From DASQFQ01 sp963802905 (GTDB taxonomy: Bacteria > Actinomycetota > Thermoleophilia > Solirubrobacterales > Solirubrobacteraceae): a stretch of DNA of 64,000 nt. The position numbers and the translations under genes are program-made. The stretch's first letter is position 1. Every line of letters begins with the position of its first letter. The stretch spans positions 434,001 through 498,000 of the forward strand of contig CAWDKH010000004.1 in the NCBI GenBank assembly GCA_963802905.1. Direction: 5' to 3'. The notes beneath the pieces are model-generated. The model did no database searches and had not been told where the DNA came from. It worked only from the letters and a program-made list of their open reading frames with translations. This document shows positions 14,063-22,479 of the stretch, piece by piece.

Positions 14063-14082
14063 ACTCGATCGGTAAATCGAGT
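14063..14082. promoter_or_regulatory. second palindrome, operator candidate
   Basis: ACTCGAT-cggtaa-ATCGAGT, a perfect 7-bp inverted repeat with a 6-base spacer, about 100 bases upstream of the minus-strand secreted-protein start. Confidence 0.35.
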
Positions 14083-14321
14083 CGCACAAAGGATCGCACC
14101 CCGCTGTTCGACTGCCGGAATGCGGTCGCTGCGCCGACGCGCGTCAGAGGCCCGAGGCGGACGACCCGGAGAACGCGCTACGCGGCTCGCCCGAGGTGAA
14201 GGCAACGCATTGGCATGACCCCGGCAAGGCCAGAGTTTGAGACGGAGCGGAGGTCGAAACCCGCCGCTTGCGCAATCGCGTGGTTGGAGCCGCGGAGCGG
14301 ACCCGCCGGCACGCTAGTGCT

Positions 14322-14337
14322 TTCGCCTGCTAGCGAA
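14322..14337. repeat. short palindrome ttcgc..gcgaa, copy A
   Basis: TTCGC-ctgcta-GCGAA; nearly identical to TTCGC-ctgcaa-GCGAA at 21642-21657. Probably a second, shorter class of intergenic palindrome in the same accessory region. Confidence 0.5.
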
Positions 14338-14709
14338 TGTGCCGGTTCTGCCTCAACGCGACAGCGGGCCGGTCGTGCCACCCGCGCCACTGTCGAGACT
14401 CGTCCGAGGGAGCAGCGAACGGCAGATTGTGGAGGGCGCCGCGGCCTGCCCCTCTCGTCGAGAAGCAGCGAGGGCAGGGCGCACCAGGGCCCTCGCGCCG
14501 CCGATGGGCAGCGTTTGCTCAGCGGCACTCGTCGCCCCGGCGTTTCGCTGCATGCGAACGTCCCGGTTCATTCTTGCTGTGACCGCGCCTTGACAGCGCC
14601 AACGCATCGTGGGAGCGTCGGCGTGGTCGTTCCCTGCGCGCCGGTGCGTGGAGAATGGTGCCCCGCGGGACGATCGTCTGTTGCCCCAACAGGATCGGAT
14701 GTGGTGGGC

Positions 14710-15390
14710 ATGATCAGCTTTTCTCTTCGTCGTTTCGCTCTGTGCGGGTTGTCTGTGGTGGTGGTCGCGCTGGCTGTCGCTCCGGTCGCGCAGGCGGCCA
14801 AGGTAGATGTTCTTCCGCCTCAGTCGAAGCCGTTCGGGTTGACCTACGGTCAGTGGAGCGCGGAGTGGTGGAAGCAGGCGGTGCGTCAGACCGGTGCGCC
14901 GGGCACCCCGTTCGCGGCCGGCGCGGTGAACTGCTCGTCGATGGGCACCGGGGACGTGGTGTTCCTGGTCGGCACCACCGCCGTCTCCCCCGTCGAACGG
15001 TCGTGCACCATCTCCAAGCACGCGGCGGTTCTGCTGCCGGCAATCAACGCGGAGTGCTCGCAGGCCGAGGGCAACGGGTCGACTGACGCTGAGCTACGCG
15101 CGTGCGCGACATCGCTGGCCGATGAATTCACCAACGTGCATGTGGTGGTGGACGGCAGGGCGTTGACTGGGCTGAGCGCGTTCAGGTTCGCTTCGCCTCT
15201 GTACCTGTTCTCGCCGGTGGCCCGCAACGTGTTCGGCATCCCGGCAGCGGTGAATTCCCCGTCGGTGGCGGACGGCTACTGGGTGATGCTCGACAAGCTG
15301 AAGAAGGGCACGCACACGGTGTCGTTCGGCGGCGAGGCCCCTGCGTTCGGCTTCGTCACGCAGACGACGTACACGCTAACGGTGGGCTAA
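14710..15390 (+). CDS. secreted protein of unknown function (226 aa), paralogue of 13366-13962
   Basis: The ATG at 14710 opens a clean signal peptide (residues 1-28, cut likely after PVAQA), which decides the start over longer in-frame options. The mature protein has a tryptophan-rich N-terminus (YGQWSAEWWKQAV), cysteines in NCSSMG, RSCTIS, AECSQAE and LRACATS, and a beta-rich end (GGEAPAFGFVTQTTYTLTVG). The Cys blocks align with those of the divergent paralogue, here with an extra N-terminal stretch. Function unknown; an extracellular, disulfide-bonded, beta-sandwich-like protein is my inference. Confidence 0.75.
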   Translation: MISFSLRRFALCGLSVVVVALAVAPVAQAAKVDVLPPQSKPFGLTYGQWSAEWWKQAVRQTGAPGTPFAAGAVNCSSMGTGDVVFLVGTTAVSPVERSCTISKHAAVLLPAINAECSQAEGNGSTDAELRACATSLADEFTNVHVVVDGRALTGLSAFRFASPLYLFSPVARNVFGIPAAVNSPSVADGYWVMLDKLKKGTHTVSFGGEAPAFGFVTQTTYTLTVG

Positions 15391-15504
15391 GCGGCCGGGA
15401 CCTGCTGGCGAGTCGACGGTCTGATCCCCTGCGACGTCCGGCAGGTCGGACATCCCGCTCCGCTTTCGCCTGGAGCGATTAGCGAGGCGGCCCCAGCTCC
15501 GACT

Positions 15505-15526
15505 GCTGCTTTCCATGCAAAGCAGC
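15505..15526. repeat. dispersed palindromic repeat, copy 3
   Basis: Perfect 8-bp stem GCTGCTTT-ccatgc-AAAGCAGC. The loop differs from the gcgcga type but the stem is the family stem. Confidence 0.65.
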
Positions 15527-15595
15527 TGTCGCCGAGGCCAGACCGCGAGTGCCGTTTTCGGCTGGTACCGGCACTCCGACTTGCCGCTGCCGGGA

Positions 15596-15618
15596 GTGCT
15601 GCTTTGCGCGAGAAGCGA
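15596..15618. repeat. dispersed palindromic repeat, copy 4
   Basis: gtgctgctttgcgcgagaagc: same core as the copies at 11571, 19606, 22453 and 23866. The right arm is shortened to gaagc. Confidence 0.65.
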
Positions 15619-15716
15619 TTGTCAGTGCACGGCTTCGGCGCACGACACGCTTCGTGCGTTGCACGTGTCCTGAAGCGGCGTCGTGTCGCTCCATCCGCCC
15701 GTGTACTGTCACCGGC

Positions 15717-16394
15717 GTGCAAAGGCTGTCACCCGGCGACGTCATTGGCCGGGCGTTTGAGATCTACCGCGATCAGATCGGCGTCCTGCTGCCGGCTGCC
15801 TTGCTCGTGTTCGCCGTCAACGCGCTCGTGGGCTGGGTGTTCGACGACGGCCTGCTGATTCTCGTGGCGGTCGTGGTTTCGCTTGTGCTCGCCGTGCTGT
15901 ACGACGGGATGGTCGTGCAGTTGGTGCGCGACGTGCAGGACGGGCGGCGCGACAACACGATGGGAGAGCTGTTCAGCAGCGTGTCACCGGTCTTGGCGCC
16001 GCTGATCGCCGTCTCAATCCTCGCCGGCCTCGGTATTGGCATCGGGTTCGTGCTGCTGATCGTCCCGGGCCTCATCCTGCTCACGTTCTGGTCGATGGTG
16101 GCGCCGGTTACGGTGATGGAACGGCCGGGGGTGTTCAGGGCGTTCGGCCGCAGCTGGGAGCTCGTGCGCGGCTACGGGTGGCCGGTTTTCGGCACAATCG
16201 TGCTCGTCTTCCTGCTCGTCATCGCGGCCGGCATCGCGGCAGAGCTGATCGGCCTGGCACTCGGCGACGTCGGCCGCGCCATTCTGAGGTGGATCTTCGA
16301 CGCGCTCACGCAGCCTGTGGCGGCGCTGACGACCTCGGTTCTCTACTTCACGCTGCTGCAGGTGCGCGGCGGGGGCGAGACTCCGCAGACGTAG
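15717..16394 (+). CDS. multi-pass membrane protein (225 aa)
   Basis: GTG start at 15717 gives VQRLSPGDVIGRAFEIYRDQIGVLLPAALLVF, the usual opening of actinobacterial proteins resembling the membrane domain of glycerophosphoryl diester phosphodiesterases and related DUF975-like proteins. About five to six hydrophobic segments span the protein, including paired helices at residues 25-65 and 95-130 and a C-terminal pair. A conserved-looking cytoplasmic motif (MERPGVFRAFGRSWELVRG) sits mid-protein. No catalytic residues are evident. Its role is unknown; it is probably a stand-alone membrane organiser or transport-related protein. Confidence 0.75.
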   Translation: MQRLSPGDVIGRAFEIYRDQIGVLLPAALLVFAVNALVGWVFDDGLLILVAVVVSLVLAVLYDGMVVQLVRDVQDGRRDNTMGELFSSVSPVLAPLIAVSILAGLGIGIGFVLLIVPGLILLTFWSMVAPVTVMERPGVFRAFGRSWELVRGYGWPVFGTIVLVFLLVIAAGIAAELIGLALGDVGRAILRWIFDALTQPVAALTTSVLYFTLLQVRGGGETPQT

Positions 16395-16891
16395 GCGGGC
16401 AGCGCCAGTAGCTCCTCCATCGCCGCCAGCGGGTCCTCGGCGGCGCGCCGGCAGCGTCCTGGATCGGTGCAGATCCGGGAGCAGAGTCGCGAGCTCCACG
16501 AGCTTCCGCTGTGCTCCCAGGGCAACGCATGAGTTTCGGCCGACGTCATGCCGTCGGCTTGGCCACTGGCGCCTCGTGGGACCGTGTGCGGCGCCACTCG
16601 TGGCCCACCCCGACGGCGCGACGTGCTGTCGAAACGGACGTCAACAGGTTGGTGCAGGTTCTACCCAGGCGGGTGCAACGCCGGGCGCGGTCCCGCTGCT
16701 GCTTTGCGCGAAACGCAGCAGCGGCCTTGGTCCTGCAGCGCTCCCGCTTGCGCCTCGATACCGCAGTCAAGTGGGCGAGCAGTGCGCAGTGGATTGGCCC
16801 GACGGTCGTCCAGTCGCTTGCGAGGAATCACGGAACTCAGCAGGCGGAGGAATTCGAAGGTGGCACGGAGCTTGCTGTCGAATGCAGCGCA
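16395..16891. other. intergenic region with one palindromic repeat
   Basis: About 500 bases. A minus-strand frame starting near 16530 and ending around 16390 has a Cys-containing stretch (CSRICTDPGRCRRAAEDPL), but it overlaps the 3' end of the membrane gene and has no start signal, so it is not called. The only clear element is the repeat at 16694-16723. Confidence 0.4.
16694..16723. repeat. dispersed palindromic repeat, copy 5
   Basis: CGCTGCTG (16694-16701) pairs with CAGCAGCG (16716-16723) around ctttgcgcgaaacg, the longest perfect outer stem in the family. Confidence 0.7.
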
Positions 16892-17092
16892 ATGGCTGCT
16901 TGGGAGTTCGCTATTACGCAGGCTGACGACGTTGTCCGCGCGGGGATGAGCATGGACCATCAAGCCAATGATGGCTGGGAGTTAGTCTCCGGCGCCACTT
17001 CAATGTGGGCCGATCAGTACGGAAAATCGCAGAAGGAGTACACGATGTTCTGGCGCCGACGCCTTGAAGTGGACGCGGAAGACGCGGAATAG
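16892..17092 (+). CDS. small DUF4177-like protein (66 aa)
   Basis: A 66-residue protein whose centre (ANDGWELVSGATSMW) followed by a beta strand (KEYTMFWRRRLE) fits the short DUF4177-type fold, which ends in an aromatic strand after the GWELV motif. The ATG at 16892 begins right before WEFAI; longer upstream frames are not protein-like. Base composition is lower in GC than the neighbours. Function unknown. Confidence 0.55.
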   Translation: MAAWEFAITQADDVVRAGMSMDHQANDGWELVSGATSMWADQYGKSQKEYTMFWRRRLEVDAEDAE

Positions 17093-17219
17093 TCGACGGC
17101 TAATCGACTGCACCTTTGCCTGAACGTCTGACGGGATTTCGCGCGGGCTACCCAGGACTACGCCCTGAGCCTTCCTGACGGCAGGGCCTCGAGCGTGCGT
17201 CGGCTGAGTAGCTGCCGCT

Positions 17220-18503
17220 CTAGGAGTCCCAGATCGGCCCGAAGGCTGGGATGCCGAGCTCCTCCATTGCATGGACGAGCCGCCAGGTCATCGGTTTGTT
17301 GCTGACGATGAACACAGCCTCCGCGTCGAAGTCGCGATACGCCTGGTGGGCGAGCCGCACGAGGTCGGGCTTGCCGCGCTCCGTGGTGTCCCAGATGAGC
17401 GCACCGGGCTGCGCTGCCTCGACCTCGTCCACAAGCGCTTCGCCGTAGGTGGCGCGCGGCGTGCGCGTCGACCACACAAGCTGCGCCGGCACGCGAGCGG
17501 CCAAGAGCTGCCCCAGCACCGGCCCGATCCCGCTGCCCGTGACGACATAGACGACGCGCTCGTAGAGCAGCGCGACCTTGGCCATCGGCGCCGAGACCGC
17601 CGTGCCGCGCACCCAGACGTGCGACGGTGGGTCGTCGATGAACCGGCCGGTCCAGTCGCCCGCGCGCGAGACGAGCAGGCGGAAGCCGGGCCGCCCGGGA
17701 GTCGTCACGGTCGCGAACGAGTGCCACTCGCGCAACGGGCTGCGGCTGATCCCGACCGCCGACGCGAACGCCGGGCTCACGCCGTGGTTGAAATGCACGA
17801 TGACCGCATGCGACGAGGGGCGCTCAATCGTGATGGGTACACGCCGCAGCCGCAGCCACGGCGAGGCGATACTCGCGGTCACGACCGCGAGTGCCCAGAC
17901 GTGCCACCCCGGGGCGGCCGGCGCGAGGTGAAGCGTCAGCGCCCAGAAGAGCCCGATCGCGGTCCAGCCGCCGAAGCGGTGCGAAAGCTCGAACACGTTG
18001 TGCGCGCGGCTGCGCACCGGCGGAGCCGCGCAGGCGACGACGAGCACCATCAGGCCGACGAGGCAGCCGGTGAGCACGAGCGTCGCGCCGTCCGCCGGAG
18101 CCGCAACCGCCACCCCGGCAAACGCGCACAGCCACACGGTCCCGGCCAGCGCGCCGCCGGCATGGATCCCGCCGACCTGGTGCACGTTGGAGACGCTCCA
18201 GCGCAGCCACAGCGGCCACGAGCGCGAACCGCGTCCTGCGAGCCCGAAGAGGAGGTTGAGGACGTTCTGCTGCCGGATCAGCACCGCCGCGGCGAGATTC
18301 ACGAGCGTCAGCGACGCGAGTCCCGACAGCGCGCTGCCATCGTCGACGGACCAGTGGCCGCGAGTCAAGTGGTACCAGAGCACTCCAAGGTTGACCAGGG
18401 CGACAGCGAGGATCAGCCGGTGGTACGCGATCAGGCGCGGGCGCCTGATCGGCGCCGGCGCCGGCAGCGCGACGGTCCCATGGGGTGAAAGCACAGGTTG
18501 CAT
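17220..18503 (-). CDS. membrane FNR-like flavin oxidoreductase (427 aa)
   Basis: The N-terminal half has about six membrane segments, starting near residue 29 (LILAVALVNLGVLWYHL) and including LVLTGCLVGLMVLVVACA. The C-terminal half reads as a ferredoxin-NADP reductase fold: a FAD-binding beta-barrel (WHSFATVTTPGRPGFRLLVSR), then VVYVVTGSGIGPVLGQLLA, the glycine-rich NAD(P) loop, and a C-terminal FIVSNKPMTW strand. This is the layout of ferric-reductase-like proteins. The usual haem-binding His pairs are not obvious to me, so electron flow is uncertain. Similar proteins sit beside peptide-synthetase-like genes elsewhere; none is nearby. Confidence 0.65.
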   Translation of the reverse strand: MQPVLSPHGTVALPAPAPIRRPRLIAYHRLILAVALVNLGVLWYHLTRGHWSVDDGSALSGLASLTLVNLAAAVLIRQQNVLNLLFGLAGRGSRSWPLWLRWSVSNVHQVGGIHAGGALAGTVWLCAFAGVAVAAPADGATLVLTGCLVGLMVLVVACAAPPVRSRAHNVFELSHRFGGWTAIGLFWALTLHLAPAAPGWHVWALAVVTASIASPWLRLRRVPITIERPSSHAVIVHFNHGVSPAFASAVGISRSPLREWHSFATVTTPGRPGFRLLVSRAGDWTGRFIDDPPSHVWVRGTAVSAPMAKVALLYERVVYVVTGSGIGPVLGQLLAARVPAQLVWSTRTPRATYGEALVDEVEAAQPGALIWDTTERGKPDLVRLAHQAYRDFDAEAVFIVSNKPMTWRLVHAMEELGIPAFGPIWDS

Positions 18504-18710
18504 GCCTCATACGACGCCTCGATCCGGGCGAAATTCCGCCGACGGATCAACGGATCACGCGGGCCACGAGCTTGGCTCCGGGTTGCCGTTTATCTGCGTG
18601 CGTGTTCGGCGCCCGTCGGTTCAGCTTCGTTCCCGAACGGGGGAACATCGTTGCCCGTCGATAAGCCATCCGAACTGCCAGTGGCTCAGGCTTCGCCCGG
18701 GGACTCGCGG

Positions 18711-19523
18711 CTAGCCTGGCCGGTCGCCGGTCGCGATGAAGCGCTCGATCTCGCCAGGCCACTCGGGGTGTCTGGCGACCGTGACGTGACCGCGACCTTC
18801 GAACACGCGCAACCGGCTGCCGGGGATCAACCGCGCGGTCTCGGCGAAGAGCTCCGGGCTGTACCAGCGGTCCTCGTTCCCCGCCAGGATCAGCGTCGGT
18901 GCTCGTATCGGGCCTCGACAGGCGGCGAGGTCGAAACCATCCTCAGCTTCGATCGTGGTGGCCATGTCAGCGAGATCATCGGCGCTATAGGGCACGAGCG
19001 GAGCGGCGAGCCGCGCGAAAGTTGCGGCCGCGAGTTGCCCTCTCCAGGGCGGAACGATTCCTTTCATCATCAAGGCCAGCGCCTGCGGGTGAGCGCCGCG
19101 CCGGATCCGGGCGGCGACCCGGCGCTGCAGAGTCCGCCCCTCGGGCCCGAGCCGGCAGGCAGTGCAGAGGAGCACCAGGCGACTGACGACGTCGGGATGG
19201 TCGGCGGCCAGCTGCTGAACGATGCTGCCGCCGGTCGAGATCCCGGCGACGTCGACCGGCCCGACGCCCAAGGAGCTGATCGCATCGGCGTGCTCCTCCG
19301 CTAGGTCGGCCATCGACATCCCGCGCGGCAAGCCGGGTCTGCGGTTGACGAACACGACACGGCGGCGCTTCGCGAATGGCTTCAGCAGCGACCGCATCAT
19401 TTGCTCGGTGCCCGCCGCGTCGACGCCGGTCTTCACAGTGAGACCGCCGACGAAGAGCAGCGGAGTGCCATTTCCCTGTGCAAGAGAGGGAAGGCGGCCG
19501 ACCATGCCGCGCTCCGTGCTCAT
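18711..19523 (-). CDS. alpha/beta hydrolase (270 aa)
   Basis: Nucleophile elbow GISTGG (Ser), an oxyanion stretch near FVGGLTVKTG, the acid region LILAGNEDRWYSPELF and the final His in GRGHVTVARHP give a complete catalytic triad. The ATG at 19523 is preferred; the frame is open further upstream but that part is not protein-like. Substrate unknown; fits generic esterases/lactonases of the AB hydrolase-1 family. It is followed 207 bases downstream by the divergent-facing FNR-like gene. Confidence 0.8.
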   Translation of the reverse strand: MSTERGMVGRLPSLAQGNGTPLLFVGGLTVKTGVDAAGTEQMMRSLLKPFAKRRRVVFVNRRPGLPRGMSMADLAEEHADAISSLGVGPVDVAGISTGGSIVQQLAADHPDVVSRLVLLCTACRLGPEGRTLQRRVAARIRRGAHPQALALMMKGIVPPWRGQLAAATFARLAAPLVPYSADDLADMATTIEAEDGFDLAACRGPIRAPTLILAGNEDRWYSPELFAETARLIPGSRLRVFEGRGHVTVARHPEWPGEIERFIATGDRPG

Positions 19524-19605
19524 CGGCCAATCATGCCTGACCGCCGTGATCGGTTCCCGGCACCACGAGCGGCAAGAGCGGCGCGCTGGAACAAGCGCCC
19601 GTTCA

Positions 19606-19630
19606 GTGCTGCTTTGCGCGAATAGCGAAA
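19606..19630. repeat. dispersed palindromic repeat, copy 6
   Basis: agtgctgctttgcgcgaatagcg: family core with a degenerate right arm, lying between two minus-strand hydrolase genes. Confidence 0.6.
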
Positions 19631-19761
19631 CGATGGCGGCGTCACGCAAGGTGCGTGCGCGTCGTCCATTTCCGACGGTGATTTCGTCCAGTCGACACTG
19701 CCGCAAGCTACGCGAAAGCGAGAGCAGGGCCTCGGCGAGGATGCGACTTGCTTGCAGCGGT

Positions 19762-20643
19762 TCAGAAGGTGGCGTCGACGTAGCTCGTGGTCACCCACGC
19801 GAGCACGCGGGCATTTACCTTTGCGGGCTGCTCGACGTGGAGGAAGTGGCCGACGTCGGGGAGCACCTCGACCCGGGAGCCGGGCGAGAGGTGGTCTTCA
19901 GCGTCGCGGACGAGGCGTGCATCGATACAGCCGTCGTTATCGCCGTGCAGGTAGAGCGTGGGTTGGGGCGGCGTCCCGCGCAGGTCGGTGCCAGGATCCT
20001 CGGCCAGGTAGTAGGCGATTGCTGCAGTGAGATGCTCAGCTTCGCGTAGGCAGCGTTTGGCGTTGGCGGCGTCCCGCGCCCCGTCGTAGCCGGGACTCCA
20101 GTCGCGCCAGAGCCGGTCGACGAACGCGAAGTCATCGGCGGCGACTAGCTGATGCGCGCCGGAGGTCCTCAGCTGGCACATGTACGCGAAGCGCTCGCGC
20201 TGCTCGTCGTCGGCGAACAGTCGATCGTCCAGCGCCAACGGCGGTATCGCGAGCGTCACGAGACGTCGCCAGCGCTCGGGCGCCGTCGAGGCTGCGGCGT
20301 ACGCGGCTTCAGCGCCCCAGTCGCTGCCGATCAGGACAGAGCGTTCGTCGCCGCCGAGCGCCTCGTGCAGCGCATTCGCGTCGGCGGCGAGAGCGCCGAG
20401 GCCGTAATCGCCGTCGCGCGCGACGCTCGTTGGCGCATACCCGCGCATGAACGGCGCGACCGCGTGGAAGCCAGCCGCCGCCAGGTCGGCAAGCAGCTGT
20501 GTGAACGAGAGTGGCGAATCCGGGAATCCGTGGAGGCAGAGGGCGAGCGGACCGCTGCCCGCCTCGAGAATCGCAAAGTCGATGCCGTTGGCCGAGACGC
20601 GCTGTTTGGCCAACGCAGGCATGCGCTCAGGAGCCTGGTCCAC
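19762..20643 (-). CDS. epoxide-hydrolase-like alpha/beta hydrolase (293 aa)
   Basis: The oxyanion motif HGFPDSPLSF is typical of epoxide hydrolases, and the nucleophile elbow reads GSDWG with aspartate instead of serine, the signature of epoxide hydrolases and haloalkane dehalogenases. The acid region HGDNDGCIDARL and the catalytic His in DVGHFLHVEQP complete the set. Epoxide hydrolysis is the most likely activity; dehalogenation cannot be excluded. The ATG at 20643 gives an 8-residue lead before a second ATG (MPALAKQR). Confidence 0.8.
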   Translation of the reverse strand: MDQAPERMPALAKQRVSANGIDFAILEAGSGPLALCLHGFPDSPLSFTQLLADLAAAGFHAVAPFMRGYAPTSVARDGDYGLGALAADANALHEALGGDERSVLIGSDWGAEAAYAAASTAPERWRRLVTLAIPPLALDDRLFADDEQRERFAYMCQLRTSGAHQLVAADDFAFVDRLWRDWSPGYDGARDAANAKRCLREAEHLTAAIAYYLAEDPGTDLRGTPPQPTLYLHGDNDGCIDARLVRDAEDHLSPGSRVEVLPDVGHFLHVEQPAKVNARVLAWVTTSYVDATF

Positions 20644-20772
20644 TCAGTAACACCGTCTCATCGTGCGCGATCAGTCAGAGGCCACTCCGCCCGAGAAGGA
20701 GCACACGGGCGACCGCATCCAAGCGCGCCGACAGTTCGGCCAATGGGCCTTCGGCGGGCGGCGCCGAGGCGC

Positions 20773-21288
20773 TCAGCATTGGAACACCGACCAGCAAATG
20801 TCGTTCCGCAACCGTTGGTCGTCGAGCACGAGGTCGTGGATCGCCTCTGGAAGCTGCTCGCGCTGCCACCGGCACTCCCGGCGCCCTGCGCGGTCGCCCT
20901 CGCCTTCGGGTGCGGCAGCGCGTGCGGCTTTGATCGCGTAGGCGGCCGCTCCGAGCTCGTGCGCGGCGACGTGCGGGACGACCGCGGCCTGGCCGGCGGC
21001 GTACGCGGCATGCCGCGCTGCCCCGCGCAGATCTCTGGCCGCACCCTGTGCACGGCCGGCCGCCTTGCGGGCCTGGGTCATCTTGACCTCGCCATGCACC
21101 CAGGCGCGAGCATGCTCGATCGCCTGACGCGGCCGTGGGTCCTCGGGCCGAGCCGACTCGAAGAAGTCGAGCACGTGCTCCGCGCAGGCGGCTGCCCATA
21201 GCGCGAGGAGCTCGTGGTTTGCATCGGTGAGCGTGCCGCCGCGGCGGACCGTCACGAAGCGAGCGTCGCGGACCTTCGGGAGGATCAC
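20773..21288 (-). CDS. Imm5-like putative immunity protein (171 aa)
   Basis: GTG start. The pattern RFVTVRRGGTLTDANHELLALWAAACAEHV (split by me across residues 10-40), a long Ala-rich helical middle and the ending LVLDDQRLRNDICWSVF fit the Imm5-type putative immunity family of polymorphic toxin systems, usually all-helical and cytoplasmic. No toxin gene lies next to it: the neighbours are an epoxide hydrolase and a tiny basic protein. It may be an orphan immunity gene guarding against toxins of other strains. Recognition is from family memory, not a search. Confidence 0.7.
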   Translation of the reverse strand: MILPKVRDARFVTVRRGGTLTDANHELLALWAAACAEHVLDFFESARPEDPRPRQAIEHARAWVHGEVKMTQARKAAGRAQGAARDLRGAARHAAYAAGQAAVVPHVAAHELGAAAYAIKAARAAAPEGEGDRAGRRECRWQREQLPEAIHDLVLDDQRLRNDICWSVFQC

Positions 21289-21412
21289 ACCCTCACACCT
21301 ATCACCCGCCTCCGGCCTTCTTGCCTCATTGCAACGTCGCTGGCGGCTTGCCGCGAGACGGCGTTCTGATTAGTGTCAACGGCGACCCGATTCCTCTCTC
21401 AGGAGGACCGCC

Positions 21413-21589
21413 GTGGCAGGCTCCGAGAAGACGAAGGCCGGGCTGCGCGACAAGTTGCGCCAGAAGCGGGACGCCCGCAAACAGCGCGCGGTCGAGCGAG
21501 CGCGTCTGGGCGCGGAGAACCCCGTTCCGCGTAATGCCCAGCACCACGCCTACGACAAGGGCGCGCCTTTCGGAGGCGCCGGCGGTTAG
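21413..21589 (+). CDS. small basic hypothetical protein (58 aa)
   Basis: GTG start with AGGAGG (21401-21406) 6 bases upstream. The product is rich in Lys/Arg in its first half (EKTKAGLRDKLRQKRDARKQ) and ends HHAYDKGAPFGGAGG. It is likely a small nucleic-acid- or membrane-associated protein, but no family is recognised. The strong ribosome site and clean codon pattern support it. Confidence 0.55.
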   Translation: MAGSEKTKAGLRDKLRQKRDARKQRAVERARLGAENPVPRNAQHHAYDKGAPFGGAGG

Positions 21590-21641
21590 CCCTGAGAGGT
21601 GAGCCTCTAACCAAACCAGCAGAGCAGCTCACGAGATCGCG

Positions 21642-21657
21642 TTCGCCTGCAAGCGAA
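21642..21657. repeat. short palindrome ttcgc..gcgaa, copy B
   Basis: TTCGC-ctgcaa-GCGAA, matching the copy at 14322-14337 in all but one loop base. Confidence 0.5.
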
Positions 21658-21698
21658 AGTCCCGTAGCGGGATAGGTCAGGGAGACGAGGAAGGCGCG

Positions 21699-22403
21699 AT
21701 GACGGTGATAGCCGAAGTTCGTGAGGCGGTAGGCCTGCTGGCCAAGCTCGTGGAGGACACCCGCACGCTCCTTGCTGCGTTGGAAGATGGACGCAAGTAC
21801 CTCCAGGCGAAGCACCCGGACGCTGCGGGACGTGTTGCGGATGTCCTTGAGCAGATGCGCTTCACGGTGGCCGGGACTGTCAGCGTCACTCGAGTCGTCC
21901 TTGACTTCGACTTCAGCCTCGGCGGGAGCGCCGACGACAAGAGCGAGCTTGCCCGCTTCAACAACCACCTGATCGCAGCTGGCAAGGACATCGCGACGAA
22001 GGACGCCGACGTGTCGCGGCTGAGAGGCTCTTGCGAGCGCATCCGGGCGTTGCAGTGGGAACTCCAAGAGCGGGCTGGCAACCGCCCTTGGTGGGCTCTA
22101 CTCGGCGACAAGGCCGGCCAACAGGCCGACCAGCTGTCACAGACGATGGAACGCTTGTACCTCAACGATGACGCCATGGCCACGCAGGTGACGAAGGTCC
22201 TGGAGGCCGGCGACGCTGCCTTGCAAGCCGTCCGGGAGGCGCTGCGCGGGAACGACGTCGGCCCGCGCGTGGAGAACATTCCCGTTGCGCAGCAGGTGCT
22301 GCGAGAGCAAGCCGACGAATTCGCACCGGTCATCAACGACCTCAAGACGTTGCGCGATCGTTTCAGCGACGAGATACGGGCGCTCGACGCGCCTGACCCG
22401 TAG
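21699..22403 (+). CDS. hypothetical helical protein (234 aa)
   Basis: ATG with GAGGAAGG (21687-21694) just upstream. The protein is almost wholly helical with heptad-like runs (VREAVGLLAKLVEDTRTLLAALEDG; ADQLSQTMERLYLNDDAMATQ; LREQADEFAPVINDLKTLRDRF), so coiled-coil bundling is likely. There is no signal peptide or membrane segment. I do not recognise a family. Codon use is slightly less GC-biased than the rest, in keeping with the accessory stretch. Confidence 0.65.
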   Translation: MTVIAEVREAVGLLAKLVEDTRTLLAALEDGRKYLQAKHPDAAGRVADVLEQMRFTVAGTVSVTRVVLDFDFSLGGSADDKSELARFNNHLIAAGKDIATKDADVSRLRGSCERIRALQWELQERAGNRPWWALLGDKAGQQADQLSQTMERLYLNDDAMATQVTKVLEAGDAALQAVREALRGNDVGPRVENIPVAQQVLREQADEFAPVINDLKTLRDRFSDEIRALDAPDP

Positions 22404-22452
22404 CCGCAACAACTTGTCCAATGCGAGGGAGAGGCGTAAAGCCCGCGCGATC

Positions 22453-22476
22453 GACTGCTGCTTTGCGCGAGAAGCG
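22453..22476. repeat. dispersed palindromic repeat, copy 7
   Basis: gactgctgctttgcgcgagaagc between the stops of two convergent genes (22403 and 22480), a position where it could act as a bidirectional terminator. Confidence 0.65.
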
Positions 22477-22479
22477 CCA

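Larger units (their letters stand above)
14007..14709. other. divergent intergenic region between two secreted-protein paralogues
   Basis: About 700 bases with no supported gene. It contains the palindrome at 14063-14082 and a ttcgc-ctgcta-gcgaa hairpin at 14322-14337. A TTGACA hexamer occurs at 14590-14595, but no matching -10 element is visible. The plus-strand frame is open from 14215 into the gene at 14710, but that extension is low-complexity and precedes a clean signal peptide, so it is not taken as coding. Confidence 0.45.
15391..15716. other. intergenic region with two palindromic repeats
   Basis: 326 bases between two plus-strand genes without a supportable gene. It holds repeat copies at 15505-15526 and 15596-15618, and between them a loose inverted repeat gtgccg..cggcac (about 15549-15575). 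Confidence 0.55.

Noticed and set aside
14590..14595. TTGACA as a -35 promoter element
   Set aside because: No matching -10 hexamer lies at the expected distance, so the promoter is not supported.
14215..14709. Longer N-terminal extension of the secreted protein at 14710
   Set aside because: The extension is low complexity and precedes a clean signal peptide, so the ATG at 14710 is preferred.
16343..16597. Minus-strand frame with a Cys-rich stretch (CSRICTDPGRCRRAAEDP)
   Set aside because: It overlaps the end of the membrane-protein gene, lacks a start signal and has no recognisable family.
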